Of a DNA stretch of 64,000 nucleotides, positions 53,854 through 63,297 are shown piece after piece. Source of the DNA: Marivirga atlantica (GTDB lineage: Bacteria > Bacteroidota > Bacteroidia > Cytophagales > Cyclobacteriaceae). The stretch lies in NCBI RefSeq assembly GCF_016734805.1, contig NZ_JAERQG010000001.1, positions 682,001 through 746,000 of the forward strand. The letters are read 5' to 3'. Numbering within the stretch: the first letter of the stretch is position 1; the number at the start of each line of letters is the position of its first letter. The notes under the pieces are model-generated. The model was given only the letters and a program-made list of their open reading frames with translations. It was not told the DNA's origin and did not search any database. The position numbers and the translations under genes are program-made.

Positions 53854-54972
53854 ATGAAAATACGCTCGACACATTTATTATTCATTTTAGGCTTCTTCAT
53901 TTTAATTTCATCTTGTGATGATTCAAGTATGAATGAAAAAGTAGATTATGATAGAACAGCTTTTCTGGAAAACTTTGCCGATCATTTAATTATTCCTGCT
54001 TTTGATGATTTTAACTCAAGAGTAGAGGCTCTGGATGCAGCCGTTGTTACCTTTTCAAATGAGCCTACTGTAAGTAATTTGGAGCAACTCCAGGTTACTT
54101 TAAAAAATGCATGGTTGGGCTATCAGTATGTGGCCTATTTAGAGGTGGGACCATCTGCCGATCTTTTCTTTAGAGATGAAGTAAATATCTTTCCGGCAGA
54201 TACCGCCTTAATAAATACGAAGATTGCTTCACAGGATTACGTGTTCACAGGTGGTTCTAATAATGATGTAAAAGGATTCCCGGCAATTGATTACCTCGTT
54301 AACGGAACAGCCGAAAATAATGCGGAAATTGTTGCTTATTACAGCGATACTCAAAACGGAAGCCTCAGGCTTACTTATCTGCAAGAAGTTACAGATGAAT
54401 TAGTGACCATCGCTAACACCATCAATGATGCGTGGCCTGCATACAGAGATACATTTGTTAATAACCTAGGTACAGATATAGGTAGCAGCACCGGAATCAT
54501 GGTCAATGAATTTAATAAACAATTTGACCTAAGACTTAAGAATGGTAAAATAGGAATCCCATCTGGTGTTAAATCTTTGGAAAGAACCAACCCTGATAAG
54601 GTAGAATGTTTCTATGGTGCATATTCAAAGGATTTGGCTTTAGCTTCTGTTCGTGCAGCAAAGGAAATTTTCAATGGTAATTATTATGGAGTGGGCACTG
54701 AAGGTACAGGCTATGATGATTACCTGGATGCTTTAGGGGCTGAGGTTGAAGGAGTTGATTTATCGACCGCTATAAATGATGAGATTCAAAATTCTATAGA
54801 TAAAATCAGTGCTATTGATCAATCAATTCAAGTTGAGGCAGAAAGCTTTAATGCTGAGGGAGATTTAGTGCTAGCCTACAATGCTTTACAAGCGGTAATT
54901 CCACTTATTAAGGTAGATATGCCTTCAGCAATGAGTGTTACCATCGCATTTCAGGATAATGACGGTGACTAA
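53854..54972 (+). CDS. Imelysin-family lipoprotein (peptidase M75-like)
   Basis: 372 residues. Lipobox ISSC (Cys21). Imelysin-like features: helical repeats, AWLGYQYVAYLEVGPSA (86-102), then GFPAIDYLVNG at 141-151 and a C-terminal SLERTNPDKVECFYGAYSKDL region. The classical family motif is GxHxxE; here the equivalent reads GFPAID, so the His is replaced by Pro and Glu by Asp, and peptidase activity is unlikely. Imelysin and EfeO-type proteins are tied to iron uptake. It begins 2 bases after the DUF4856 stop and ends 5 bases before the HTTM gene. Confidence 0.85.
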   Translation: MKIRSTHLLFILGFFILISSCDDSSMNEKVDYDRTAFLENFADHLIIPAFDDFNSRVEALDAAVVTFSNEPTVSNLEQLQVTLKNAWLGYQYVAYLEVGPSADLFFRDEVNIFPADTALINTKIASQDYVFTGGSNNDVKGFPAIDYLVNGTAENNAEIVAYYSDTQNGSLRLTYLQEVTDELVTIANTINDAWPAYRDTFVNNLGTDIGSSTGIMVNEFNKQFDLRLKNGKIGIPSGVKSLERTNPDKVECFYGAYSKDLALASVRAAKEIFNGNYYGVGTEGTGYDDYLDALGAEVEGVDLSTAINDEIQNSIDKISAIDQSIQVEAESFNAEGDLVLAYNALQAVIPLIKVDMPSAMSVTIAFQDNDGD

Positions 54973-54977
54973 ATAGG

Positions 54978-56306
54978 ATGAAACTCCAGCAGTATTTACA
55001 TAAGGAAAAACACATTGCACCTTTAGCTACTTTCAGAGTAGCTTTTGGTGTTTTAATGCTGCTTTCTATTGTTAGGTTTTGGAGTAAGGGCTGGATTGAA
55101 ACGCAATACATTCAGCCAGAGTACTTTTTCACCTATTATGGATTTGACTGGGTAAAACCTTTGGGTAACCCTGGCATGTTCATCCTTTTTGGGCTAATGG
55201 GTATGACCGCACTTTTTATTGCCTTAGGTTTTTTGTATCGCTACAGCGCTATAATATTTTTCCTGCTTTTTACTTATGTAGAACTCATTGATAAAACCAA
55301 TTACCTCAACCATTACTATTTTGTAAGCATCATGGCATTTTTGCTTATTTGGGTACCTGCCAACGCCAGCTACTCATTAGATGCTAAATGGGGATTAGTG
55401 AAGTCAAGAAGATTAGTTCCGGCCTGGAGTGTAGACATCTTTAAACTGCAATTAGGAATCGTCTATTTCTATGCGGGCTTGGCTAAACTAAATGCTGATT
55501 GGTTATTTGAGGCCATGCCACTCAAAATGTGGCTACCTGCAAAATCACATACTCCTTTAATAGGTTGGCTGTTCGATTATAAATGGACGGCCTATTTTTT
55601 CAGCTGGTTTGGTGCGGCCTACGATTTAAGTATTCCTTTTCTACTGCTTTGGTCAAGAACGCGATGGTTAGCCTACTTTGCTGTCATTGCATTCCACGTA
55701 TTAACCGCTATTCTTTTTCCTATCGGGATGTTTCCTTACATCATGATTGTCGCTACACTTATTTATTTCTCTGAAGACTTCCATAAATCATTATGGGAAA
55801 AGCTCGGCTTTTCAACCAGCGTGAATGTGTTGCCTGAAAGAAGATCAGTTGGTTTGCTTAAAAATGCTTTGTTGATAATGTTGGCAGTGCATTTCGCTTT
55901 GCAATTATTGCTTCCTTTTAGGTATACACTATATGGTGATAACCTTTTCTGGCATGAACAAGGCTATCGCTTCTCTTGGAGGGTAATGCTGATGGAAAAG
56001 TCTGGTTATACAAACTTTACTATCGAGCAAAAATCAACCGGAAAAAGAATGGCTATAGAACCTTCGGACTACCTTACTCCCGTACAGCTAAAAATGATGA
56101 GCACGCAACCCGATATGACTTTGCAATTTGCACATCACTTACAAGAACTTTTTGAACCTCAGTATGGTAATGTGGCTGTTTATGCCAATAGCTATGTAGC
56201 ATTAAATGGAAAAGGGAGTAAAAAGTTTATAGCAGATTCCGTAGATTTGTCGGCTCAAAAAAGAGGCCTTCGACCTAAAAATTGGATTTTACCTTTTAAT
56301 GATTGA
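54978..56306 (+). CDS. HTTM-domain protein, vitamin K-dependent gamma-carboxylase-like
   Basis: 442 residues. An N-terminal HTTM domain with eight or so membrane helices (about 15-300) and a C-terminal soluble domain (about 315-442). The segment ELIDKTNYLNHYYF (103-116) matches the mammalian vitamin K carboxylase active-site region, and Lys106 corresponds to its essential base lysine. Human enzyme carboxylates glutamates with reduced vitamin K; bacterial relatives are largely uncharacterised, and a Leptospira one is reported to keep epoxidase but not carboxylase activity. It is full-length for bacterial members. Its stop overlaps the receptor start by 8 bases. Confidence 0.85.
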   Translation: MKLQQYLHKEKHIAPLATFRVAFGVLMLLSIVRFWSKGWIETQYIQPEYFFTYYGFDWVKPLGNPGMFILFGLMGMTALFIALGFLYRYSAIIFFLLFTYVELIDKTNYLNHYYFVSIMAFLLIWVPANASYSLDAKWGLVKSRRLVPAWSVDIFKLQLGIVYFYAGLAKLNADWLFEAMPLKMWLPAKSHTPLIGWLFDYKWTAYFFSWFGAAYDLSIPFLLLWSRTRWLAYFAVIAFHVLTAILFPIGMFPYIMIVATLIYFSEDFHKSLWEKLGFSTSVNVLPERRSVGLLKNALLIMLAVHFALQLLLPFRYTLYGDNLFWHEQGYRFSWRVMLMEKSGYTNFTIEQKSTGKRMAIEPSDYLTPVQLKMMSTQPDMTLQFAHHLQELFEPQYGNVAVYANSYVALNGKGSKKFIADSVDLSAQKRGLRPKNWILPFND

Positions 56307-58761
56307 TTTGAGACATTTCGTTTACATATTATTTATTTTTTTTCTAAGTAGCTCGGCTTATACTCAAGGTATTGAAGGTTATGTAAGAACTGAAGAAGGC
56401 CAAAATCCAATTGAAGGAGCCCAGGTTTTTATTTTGGATACCGATATTCAAACAATGACTGATGAAAATGGCTATTATAAGCTAGCTTTAAAAGCTGGGG
56501 ATTATAATGTGGGCGTATTTTATTTTGAGCGACAGTCCGTAGTGAAAGATGTTTCTGTTGAAGAGGTTACAGAACTACTTAGCTTTTCTATGCCTATGCT
56601 TGAAACTGTTTTGCAGGAGGTAATAACAAGCGGAAATAAAGATGATGACAAAAATATTGATCGGCTCAATGCTGTTGAAGGAACCAATATTTATGAAGGC
56701 AAGAAGAATGAACTCATAAAACTAGAGAAACTAAATGGCAACTTGGCTACCAATAGTGCACGTCAGGTTTTCGCCAAAGTACCTGGGCTTAACATTTGGG
56801 AAAGTGATGCTGCGGGTCTTCAGCTGGGTATTGGCGGCAGAGGACTCGATCCTAACAGAACCTCTAATTTTAATACGCGTCAAAATGGATATGATATTTC
56901 TGCTGATCCTTTAGGCTATCCTGAAAGTTATTATACCCCACCTATGGAAGCATTATCTCGCATTGAAGTAGTGAGAGGAGCTGCTTCACTTCAGTATGGA
57001 ACTCAGTTTGGAGGTATGGTGAACTTTGTTTTTAAAGAAGGACCTGATAAAAAACCTTTCGAATTTAACACCAGAAATACCGTAGGCTCTTTTGGACTTT
57101 TCAGCTCTTATAATAGCGTAGGAGGTAGTACAAAGCTTATGGATTATTTTGCCTATTACCAGCGAAAGCAAGGTAACGGCTGGCGCGATAATGAATCTTT
57201 TACGGCTAACTCAGCTTTTGCCAATACAACTTTCCATATAACTGATGAGCTAGATATAGCCTTAGAATTCACCCACATGGATTACCTGGCGCAGCAGCCT
57301 GGCGGGTTAAATTATGATCAATTCCTTGATGATCCGAGTCAATCTTTAAGGGAGCGAAATTGGTTCTCGGTAGAATGGAATATACCAGCAATCACTGTAG
57401 ATTATAGAGTTTCATCAAAAACTAATTTGAGTTTGCAAACTTATGGTTTAGTTGGACATAGAAAGGCTCTTGGTAATATTCAGATTCCTAATATAGAAGA
57501 TGATTTTAGCAAGAAAAGGAATCTACTCATTGATAATTATGAAAATTTCGCAAGTGAGCTTCGAGGCTTGCATAGGTACAATTTATTAGGTGAATTACAT
57601 GCATTGACTTTTGGAGCTCGCTATTTCAGAGGCAATACACTTCAGCTGCAGGGAGACGGGCCTTCAGGAAATTCAGTTGATTTTACATTCTATAATGATG
57701 AATTTACTGAGGGTTTAAATTACAGATATCCTAATGAAAATTTAGCCATATTCGCAGAGAACATTTTTAATGTATCAGAAAAATTGAGTATTACCCCTGG
57801 CATTAGGTATGAGTATATTAAAACAAAAGCTAATGGAGTCTATAATTTTATTAGTGAGGACAATGCTGGTAATATATTAACAAATATTGAGTATCAGGAG
57901 CAAAGAGAGTACCCTAGAGATTTTATATTATTGGGGATAGGTGCTAGCTATAAGCCAAAGGATGAAGTAGAATTGTACGCTAACTTTTCGCAAAATTATA
58001 GAGCAATCACATTTAATGATATGAGGGTTAACAACCCTAACAAAATAATAGATCCTGATCTAAAAGATGAAAGTGGATATAACACAGATTTAGGCTTAAG
58101 GGGTAGCCTTACAAAATATTTAGATTATGACTGGAGTATATTCTATTTAAACTACAAAAATAAGATTGCTGCTAGAAATAGAAGAGAAGAAGGGAAACCT
58201 AGCCTAGCTCAATTTATTGAAAACGCTGAAAGAGCATTTGTTTACGGTTTCGAGTCATATACAGAACTTAATATCTCAAATTTTTTCGAAAGTCTTAACG
58301 ATAACAAGTTCTCAGTTTTTACAAATTTTGCCTATTTATACTCTCAATATGTTGATTCGTCAAAACCCGATATTGATGGTAAGAGAGTAGAATTTACACC
58401 AGAAATTAATGTGAAGTCAGGCTTAAATTATGCGGTCAAAAATTTCAGTTCAACTATTCAAATAGGTTATGTAAGCAGCCAATTTACTGAGTCTTCTAAC
58501 GCAGGAATTGGAGCCTTGAATAATTCATCTTTCAATTCAAGTGATATTGAAACAAGAGGGGGAGTGAATGGCCTCATTCCTTCCTACTACGTAATGGACT
58601 TCAGCTGTAAATACAAATATAAATTTGCTCAGATAGAAGCAGGAATCAATAACTTAACTGATAATATCTATTTCACCAGAAGGTCAACAGGTTATCCTGG
58701 ACCAGGTATTTTACCATCACCAGGTAGAAACTTCTATGTAACCTTAGGTCTTAAATTCTAA
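56299..58761 (+). CDS. TonB-dependent outer-membrane receptor, FecA-like
   Basis: 820 residues, complete. Signal peptide (about 1-22), a carboxypeptidase-regulatory-like domain (24-105; EGYVRTEEGQNPIEGAQVF), a plug (about 135-255; ARQVFAKVPGLNIWESDA, IEVVRGAASLQYGTQFGG) and a barrel ending LGLKF. The plug phrases recall Fe(III)-dicitrate-type receptors. It overlaps the HTTM gene by 8 bases, so the four proteins are made together. The likely ligand is an iron chelate or other metal or cofactor complex, inferred from the imelysin partner. Confidence 0.92.
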   Translation: MIDLRHFVYILFIFFLSSSAYTQGIEGYVRTEEGQNPIEGAQVFILDTDIQTMTDENGYYKLALKAGDYNVGVFYFERQSVVKDVSVEEVTELLSFSMPMLETVLQEVITSGNKDDDKNIDRLNAVEGTNIYEGKKNELIKLEKLNGNLATNSARQVFAKVPGLNIWESDAAGLQLGIGGRGLDPNRTSNFNTRQNGYDISADPLGYPESYYTPPMEALSRIEVVRGAASLQYGTQFGGMVNFVFKEGPDKKPFEFNTRNTVGSFGLFSSYNSVGGSTKLMDYFAYYQRKQGNGWRDNESFTANSAFANTTFHITDELDIALEFTHMDYLAQQPGGLNYDQFLDDPSQSLRERNWFSVEWNIPAITVDYRVSSKTNLSLQTYGLVGHRKALGNIQIPNIEDDFSKKRNLLIDNYENFASELRGLHRYNLLGELHALTFGARYFRGNTLQLQGDGPSGNSVDFTFYNDEFTEGLNYRYPNENLAIFAENIFNVSEKLSITPGIRYEYIKTKANGVYNFISEDNAGNILTNIEYQEQREYPRDFILLGIGASYKPKDEVELYANFSQNYRAITFNDMRVNNPNKIIDPDLKDESGYNTDLGLRGSLTKYLDYDWSIFYLNYKNKIAARNRREEGKPSLAQFIENAERAFVYGFESYTELNISNFFESLNDNKFSVFTNFAYLYSQYVDSSKPDIDGKRVEFTPEINVKSGLNYAVKNFSSTIQIGYVSSQFTESSNAGIGALNNSSFNSSDIETRGGVNGLIPSYYVMDFSCKYKYKFAQIEAGINNLTDNIYFTRRSTGYPGPGILPSPGRNFYVTLGLKF

Positions 58762-58772
58762 CAGCGGCTAGT

Positions 58773-58821
58773 ACTAATTCCTATCTCCCAACTCCTATTT
58801 CCTAATCCCCAAAACCTACTT
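58773..58821. repeat. Degenerate heptanucleotide tandem array
   Basis: Seven consecutive 7-base units: ACTAATT, CCTATCT, CCCAACT, CCTATTT, CCTAATC, CCCAAAA, CCTACTT. Most begin CC(T/C)A, so the strand is C/T-biased with a 7-base period. The array fills the convergent gap between the receptor and the methyltransferase gene and runs into the last codons of the latter. Confidence 0.75.
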
Positions 58822-59355
58822 TCCTATCATCTCTCCTTTCAAAACAGTATGCCAAAGCACCACACCAATACTTACCGAAATATTAAGAGAATGCTTAGTG
58901 CCAAACTGAGGTATTTCGATACAGTGGTCACTGGCATCAACAATATCTTGTTCGACACCATACACTTCATTGCCAAAAATAAAGGCGTATTTTTCACCGG
59001 TACTCGGACTGAACTCTTCTAATGAGAGGCTATTTTCGGCTTGCTCTACGCTCATAATTTTATAGCCTTCTGCCTTTAAACTTTTAACCGCATCTAAGGT
59101 GTTCTCGTGATGTTCCCATTCAACAGATTCAGTTGCACCAAGTGCAGTTTTGTTTATTTCTCTATGAGGCGGTTGAGCAGTAATACCACAAAGCATTACC
59201 TTTTCAATTAAAAAGGCATCACCTGTTCTAAAGCATGATCCCACATTATTCATGCTTCTCACATTATCCAACACTACCACTATCGGGTTTTTCTTGATCT
59301 CTTTAAATTCATCAACCTCAATTCTGCCTAATTCTTCATTGGCTAATTTCCTCAT
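58816..59355 (-). CDS. SpoU/TrmH-family RNA 2'-O-methyltransferase
   Basis: 179 residues. The SPOUT knot motifs are present: VVLDNVRSMNNVGSCFRTGD near the start, FIFGNEVYGVEQDIVD in the middle and IPQFGTKHSLNISVSIGVVLW near the C-terminus. The protein is a single SpoU domain without the N-terminal substrate-binding extension seen in RlmB, so the target (tRNA or rRNA) is uncertain. It is transcribed divergently from mutS. Confidence 0.92.
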   Translation of the reverse strand: MRKLANEELGRIEVDEFKEIKKNPIVVVLDNVRSMNNVGSCFRTGDAFLIEKVMLCGITAQPPHREINKTALGATESVEWEHHENTLDAVKSLKAEGYKIMSVEQAENSLSLEEFSPSTGEKYAFIFGNEVYGVEQDIVDASDHCIEIPQFGTKHSLNISVSIGVVLWHTVLKGEMIGK

Positions 59356-59438
59356 ATTTTGTCATCTTTGAAGTTCATAAGAAGTAGCAAAACAATTAGC
59401 TACTAATCGCCTACAAAACTAATACATTTCAGATAAGC

Positions 59439-62042
59439 ATGGCAAAGAGCAAGGAAGCGAAAGAAACTCCATTGATGAAGCAATACAACCAGATTAAGGC
59501 TAAATACCCTGGTGCACTGCTACTTTTTAGAGTAGGTGATTTTTATGAAACCTTTGGTGAAGATGCAGTAAAGGCCAGTAAAGTCTTGAATGTCGTACTT
59601 ACAAAAAGGGCAAATGGTTCTGCTTCACATATTGAATTGGCTGGATTTCCACATCATGCGATGGATAACTATTTACCTAAACTGGTTAGAGCAGGCCATC
59701 GAGTAGCTATTTGCGATCAGCTGGAAGATCCGAAATCAGTTAAAGGCATTGTTAAAAGAGGAGTAACAGAGCTTGTAACACCAGGAGTAAGTTTTGATGA
59801 CAATGTATTAGAGCAAGGAAAAAACAATTACCTGGCTTCCATAGCCTTCGGAAAGGAAGAAGCGGGAGTAGCTTTTTTAGATATCAGCACTGGAGAATTT
59901 ATGACGGCTACTGGTAAACCTGGTTATATCGATAAGCTTATCCAAAGTTTTCAGCCATCAGAAATCATTTTCTCGAAAGGCGATAGAGCACAATATGAAG
60001 CACAATTTGCTGATCAGTACAATACACACACATTGGAAGATTGGATTTATGCTTTTGATTTCGCTTATGAGAAACTCACCAATCAGTTTAAAACAAACAG
60101 TTTAAAGGGTTTCGGTATAGAAAACCTGGCTGAAGGTATTATCGCTTCAGGAGCTATTCTGCATTATTTGGAAGCCACCGAGCATAAAGATATAGATCAT
60201 ATTGCTACAATCTCCCGAATTGAGGAGGAGCAATATGTGTGGATGGATAAGTTCACTGTAAGAAACCTGGAGCTTATTTTTCCACAGCAAGAAGGGGGAG
60301 TTCCATTAATTGATATTCTTGACAAAACCCAAACACCCATGGGCTCCAGAATGCTCAAAAGGTGGATGGTATTACCGCTAAAAGATAAAATAGCCATTCA
60401 GGAAAGACTGGAAGTTGTTGAAGCTTTTGTGAAGAATAATGAACTGAGGGAAACACTTTCTCAGTCACTAAACCCAATGGGTGATATTGAGAGATTAATT
60501 TCAAAGGTAGCCGTGGGCAGGGTAAATCCTCGTGAGTTGCTACAACTCAAAAAGGCACTTGCTTTGATGAAGCCTATAAAGGAAGAACTTCAAAAGTCAG
60601 GTATTAAGCCATTGGTAAAATTTGCTGATCAACTCAATTTGTGCGAATTCTTATTCGAACAAATTGAAATTCAATTAAGTGATGATCCTCCATTATTAAC
60701 TAATCAGGGTAATTTAATTAAAGAAGGTGTAAATGAAGAGCTCGATGAGTTACGTAAAATTGCTTTTTCAGGAAAGGACTTCTTACTACAGCTTCAAAAT
60801 AAGGAGAAAGAAAGAACTGGTATTTCTTCACTCAAAGTAGCTTATAATAAAGTATTTGGCTACTACCTGGAAGTATCGAATGCCCATAAAGATAAAGTAC
60901 CTGAAGAGTGGATAAGGAAGCAAACTTTAGTAAATGCTGAGCGCTACATAACAGAGGAGCTCAAGATTTATGAAGAAAAAATCTTAGGAGCAGAGGATAA
61001 AATGCTGGTGATTGAGCAGCGCATTTTTCAAGAGTTAGTAAGGCTTGCAAATGACTATGTCAATCCTATTCAGCAAAATGCACGCGTAATTAGTACGGTC
61101 GACTGCTTGCTTTCATTTGCACTTGTTGCCGATAATAATAAATATGTTAAACCAAACATCACCTCTGAAAAAGCATTAGAAATAAAGCAAGGTCGGCATG
61201 CAGTAATAGAAAAGCAATTACCGCATGATGAGGAATATATACCTAATGATGTCACCATGGATAATGATGAACAGCAAATCATCATTATTACTGGCCCTAA
61301 TATGGCGGGTAAATCAGCTTTGTTAAGACAAACAGCACTGATCGTTTTAATGGCTCAGATAGGTTGTTACGTACCAGCAAAATCTGCAGAAATTGGAATT
61401 GTAGATAAAATATTTACCAGGGTTGGTGCTTCCGATAACTTAAGCAAAGGTGAATCAACCTTTATGGTTGAGATGACCGAAACAGCCAGTATTCTGAATA
61501 ACCTATCCGATCGTAGTTTAATATTAATGGATGAAATAGGGCGTGGAACAAGTACTTATGACGGGGTGTCAATAGCCTGGAGTATTGTAGAGTTTCTACA
61601 CAACCATCCTAAGTTTAAGGCAAAAACCTTATTCGCTACGCACTATCATGAGTTAAATCAGTTAGCAACCGATTTCCCACGCATTCATAATTACAATGTG
61701 TCAGTTAAAGAAATTGATGGTGAAATCATTTTCATGCGTAAACTGAAAAGGGGTGGAAGTGAGCACAGTTTTGGTATACATGTGGCACATTTAGCGGGTA
61801 TGCCAAATCCAGTCGTGCTTAGAGCTAATGAAATAATGCATCACCTTGAGAAGGATAAAATTAAGCAGGGTTTTAAACAGAATATGCAGGAGGTACCCAA
61901 AAATAACTACCAACTTTCAATGTTTGATGCAGACCCGGCCATGAAAGAAGTGCGCGAATTACTAGATCAAATTGATATCAATACCCTTTCTCCGGTGGAG
62001 GCTTTGTTAAAGCTTAATGAGCTAAAAAGTAAAATTCGTTAA
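59439..62042 (+). CDS. mutS: DNA mismatch repair protein MutS
   Basis: 867 residues, normal for MutS1. The mismatch-recognition domain has the Phe-x-Glu region ([13 protein letters not shown] near 30), followed by connector, core and clamp domains, and the ATPase with Walker [16 protein letters not shown], the ST motif [13 protein letters not shown] and Walker [17 protein letters not shown]. It recognises mismatches and recruits MutL. The partner mutL is not in the window. Confidence 0.98.
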   Translation: MAKSKEAKETPLMKQYNQIKAKYPGALLLFRVGDFYETFGEDAVKASKVLNVVLTKRANGSASHIELAGFPHHAMDNYLPKLVRAGHRVAICDQLEDPKSVKGIVKRGVTELVTPGVSFDDNVLEQGKNNYLASIAFGKEEAGVAFLDISTGEFMTATGKPGYIDKLIQSFQPSEIIFSKGDRAQYEAQFADQYNTHTLEDWIYAFDFAYEKLTNQFKTNSLKGFGIENLAEGIIASGAILHYLEATEHKDIDHIATISRIEEEQYVWMDKFTVRNLELIFPQQEGGVPLIDILDKTQTPMGSRMLKRWMVLPLKDKIAIQERLEVVEAFVKNNELRETLSQSLNPMGDIERLISKVAVGRVNPRELLQLKKALALMKPIKEELQKSGIKPLVKFADQLNLCEFLFEQIEIQLSDDPPLLTNQGNLIKEGVNEELDELRKIAFSGKDFLLQLQNKEKERTGISSLKVAYNKVFGYYLEVSNAHKDKVPEEWIRKQTLVNAERYITEELKIYEEKILGAEDKMLVIEQRIFQELVRLANDYVNPIQQNARVISTVDCLLSFALVADNNKYVKPNITSEKALEIKQGRHAVIEKQLPHDEEYIPNDVTMDNDEQQIIIITGPNMAGKSALLRQTALIVLMAQIGCYVPAKSAEIGIVDKIFTRVGASDNLSKGESTFMVEMTETASILNNLSDRSLILMDEIGRGTSTYDGVSIAWSIVEFLHNHPKFKAKTLFATHYHELNQLATDFPRIHNYNVSVKEIDGEIIFMRKLKRGGSEHSFGIHVAHLAGMPNPVVLRANEIMHHLEKDKIKQGFKQNMQEVPKNNYQLSMFDADPAMKEVRELLDQIDINTLSPVEALLKLNELKSKIR

Positions 62043-62115
62043 ACATTTGCACCTTAATAGTTAAACAATACCAACATTAGCATGTTCTAAATCCACTCAG
62101 AAAGTAAAAAGGATG

Positions 62116-62127
62116 CAGTAATTACTG
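62116..62127. repeat. Perfect 12-bp palindrome upstream of the PAS-HisKA gene
   Basis: CAGTAATTACTG is a perfect palindrome, about 60 bases upstream of the ATG and just upstream of a possible TTG (62144-62146) and TATTTTTA (62170-62177) promoter with a 23-base spacer. It could be an operator. Confidence 0.4.
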
Positions 62128-62188
62128 TAATCTGATTTTTTGATTGTTCTGATATGCAATAGGTAATCCTATTTTTAAATTTTTTAGC

Positions 62189-63199
62189 ATGCAAAAAGTG
62201 GTAAACATCAAGCAAAAGGAAGATCCTCTGGAATATTTCGATCAGAATACAATTCTGTTTTCTTTCGATAATGACTTCAAAATGATGTCATGTAATAAAT
62301 CTTTTGAGCAAATTACAGGTTTCAAAGAAGTAGACATTAAAGACAGTCATGTCTTTCTGGATTTATTTAACAAGCTTCCATTATACACAGTTGATGATAT
62401 TCAGTATACCATTAAGCAAGGTAAAATTTGGGAAGGCAACTTGAAACTACCACATCCTGATAAAAAGAGTGCTTGGTATAATGTGCATATCATGCCTACA
62501 CATAACAATTTAGGAGAGAAAATAGGATATACCACAATAGGCGCAAGAGGCAAAAGCCAGGCAGATATGATAACCGCGAGTAGCTCAACAGAAACCTGGA
62601 TGAAAGCGATTTTTAATGATCCTGAAGAGGCCAACATCCTCATTAATATGGACGGAAGCATTATTGAGTTTAATAAGGCTGCCTTCAATTTTGCAGAGTG
62701 GTATGCTCAAAAGGAACTGTCTTTAGATTCAAGCATATTCGATTACTTCAATACTAAATTTATTAAAACGCTTAAAGCCTTAATGGGTAAAACCAAAAAA
62801 GGAAGGCGTCAAAAGTTTTGCAGAAGGTTTAACAATATTGCGGGTTACAATAAAACGTTTGATATTGAACTAAGGCCAGTTTTTTCCAGTGACATGTCGA
62901 TAATGGGTTGCATAATGGTAATTGTTGATATCACGGCTAAAGTTGAACTTTCAAAAAGAATAAAGAAATCAGAAAAACGCCTGAGCGATATTGCCTTTAT
63001 TAATGCACACGAGGTTAGAGCTCCTCTTGCTTCAATACTTGGTTTACTGCATTTACTGGATTTTGAGAATGTTGATGATAACAGCAAACAAATTGTTAAT
63101 CGTCTTAAGCGATCAGCCTCTGATTTAGAGAAAATTATACATAAGGTATCCGAATCTACCTATATTGATGGTTACGACAAATCTACTAAATCCGCCTAG
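62189..63199 (+). CDS. PAS-PAS-HisKA protein lacking a kinase ATPase domain
   Basis: 336 residues, cytosolic. PAS domain 1 at about 15-125 (SFEQITGFKEVDIKD), PAS domain 2 at about 130-250 (EEANILINMDGSIIEFNKA, IMGCIMVIVDITAKVELS), then a HisKA-type dimerisation helix pair with phosphoacceptor-like His274 in NAHEVRAPLASILGLL. The frame stops with TAG about 60 residues later, exactly where a HATPase_c domain should begin, and no such domain occurs downstream. It may act as a scaffold, a phosphotransfer protein or a decoy; truncation by mutation is the alternative. Confidence 0.85.
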   Translation: MQKVVNIKQKEDPLEYFDQNTILFSFDNDFKMMSCNKSFEQITGFKEVDIKDSHVFLDLFNKLPLYTVDDIQYTIKQGKIWEGNLKLPHPDKKSAWYNVHIMPTHNNLGEKIGYTTIGARGKSQADMITASSSTETWMKAIFNDPEEANILINMDGSIIEFNKAAFNFAEWYAQKELSLDSSIFDYFNTKFIKTLKALMGKTKKGRRQKFCRRFNNIAGYNKTFDIELRPVFSSDMSIMGCIMVIVDITAKVELSKRIKKSEKRLSDIAFINAHEVRAPLASILGLLHLLDFENVDDNSKQIVNRLKRSASDLEKIIHKVSESTYIDGYDKSTKSA

Positions 63200-63297
63200 G
63201 CATTAAGCATACTTCAAAAGTCATCTTCTAAGATAAAACCTACATAATTAAAACTTTTCCAATAATTTTAAAGCTTGATAAAAATTACTAGTTCAAG

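Noticed and set aside
62043-62188. Truncated mutS or kinase remnant in the intergenic gap
   Set aside because: No coding similarity to either neighbour could be seen in any frame.
63200-63297. Missing HATPase domain hidden by a frameshift after the PAS-HisKA gene
   Set aside because: The 98-base gap is far too short and AT-rich, and the next frame starts a signal peptide of an outer-membrane protein.
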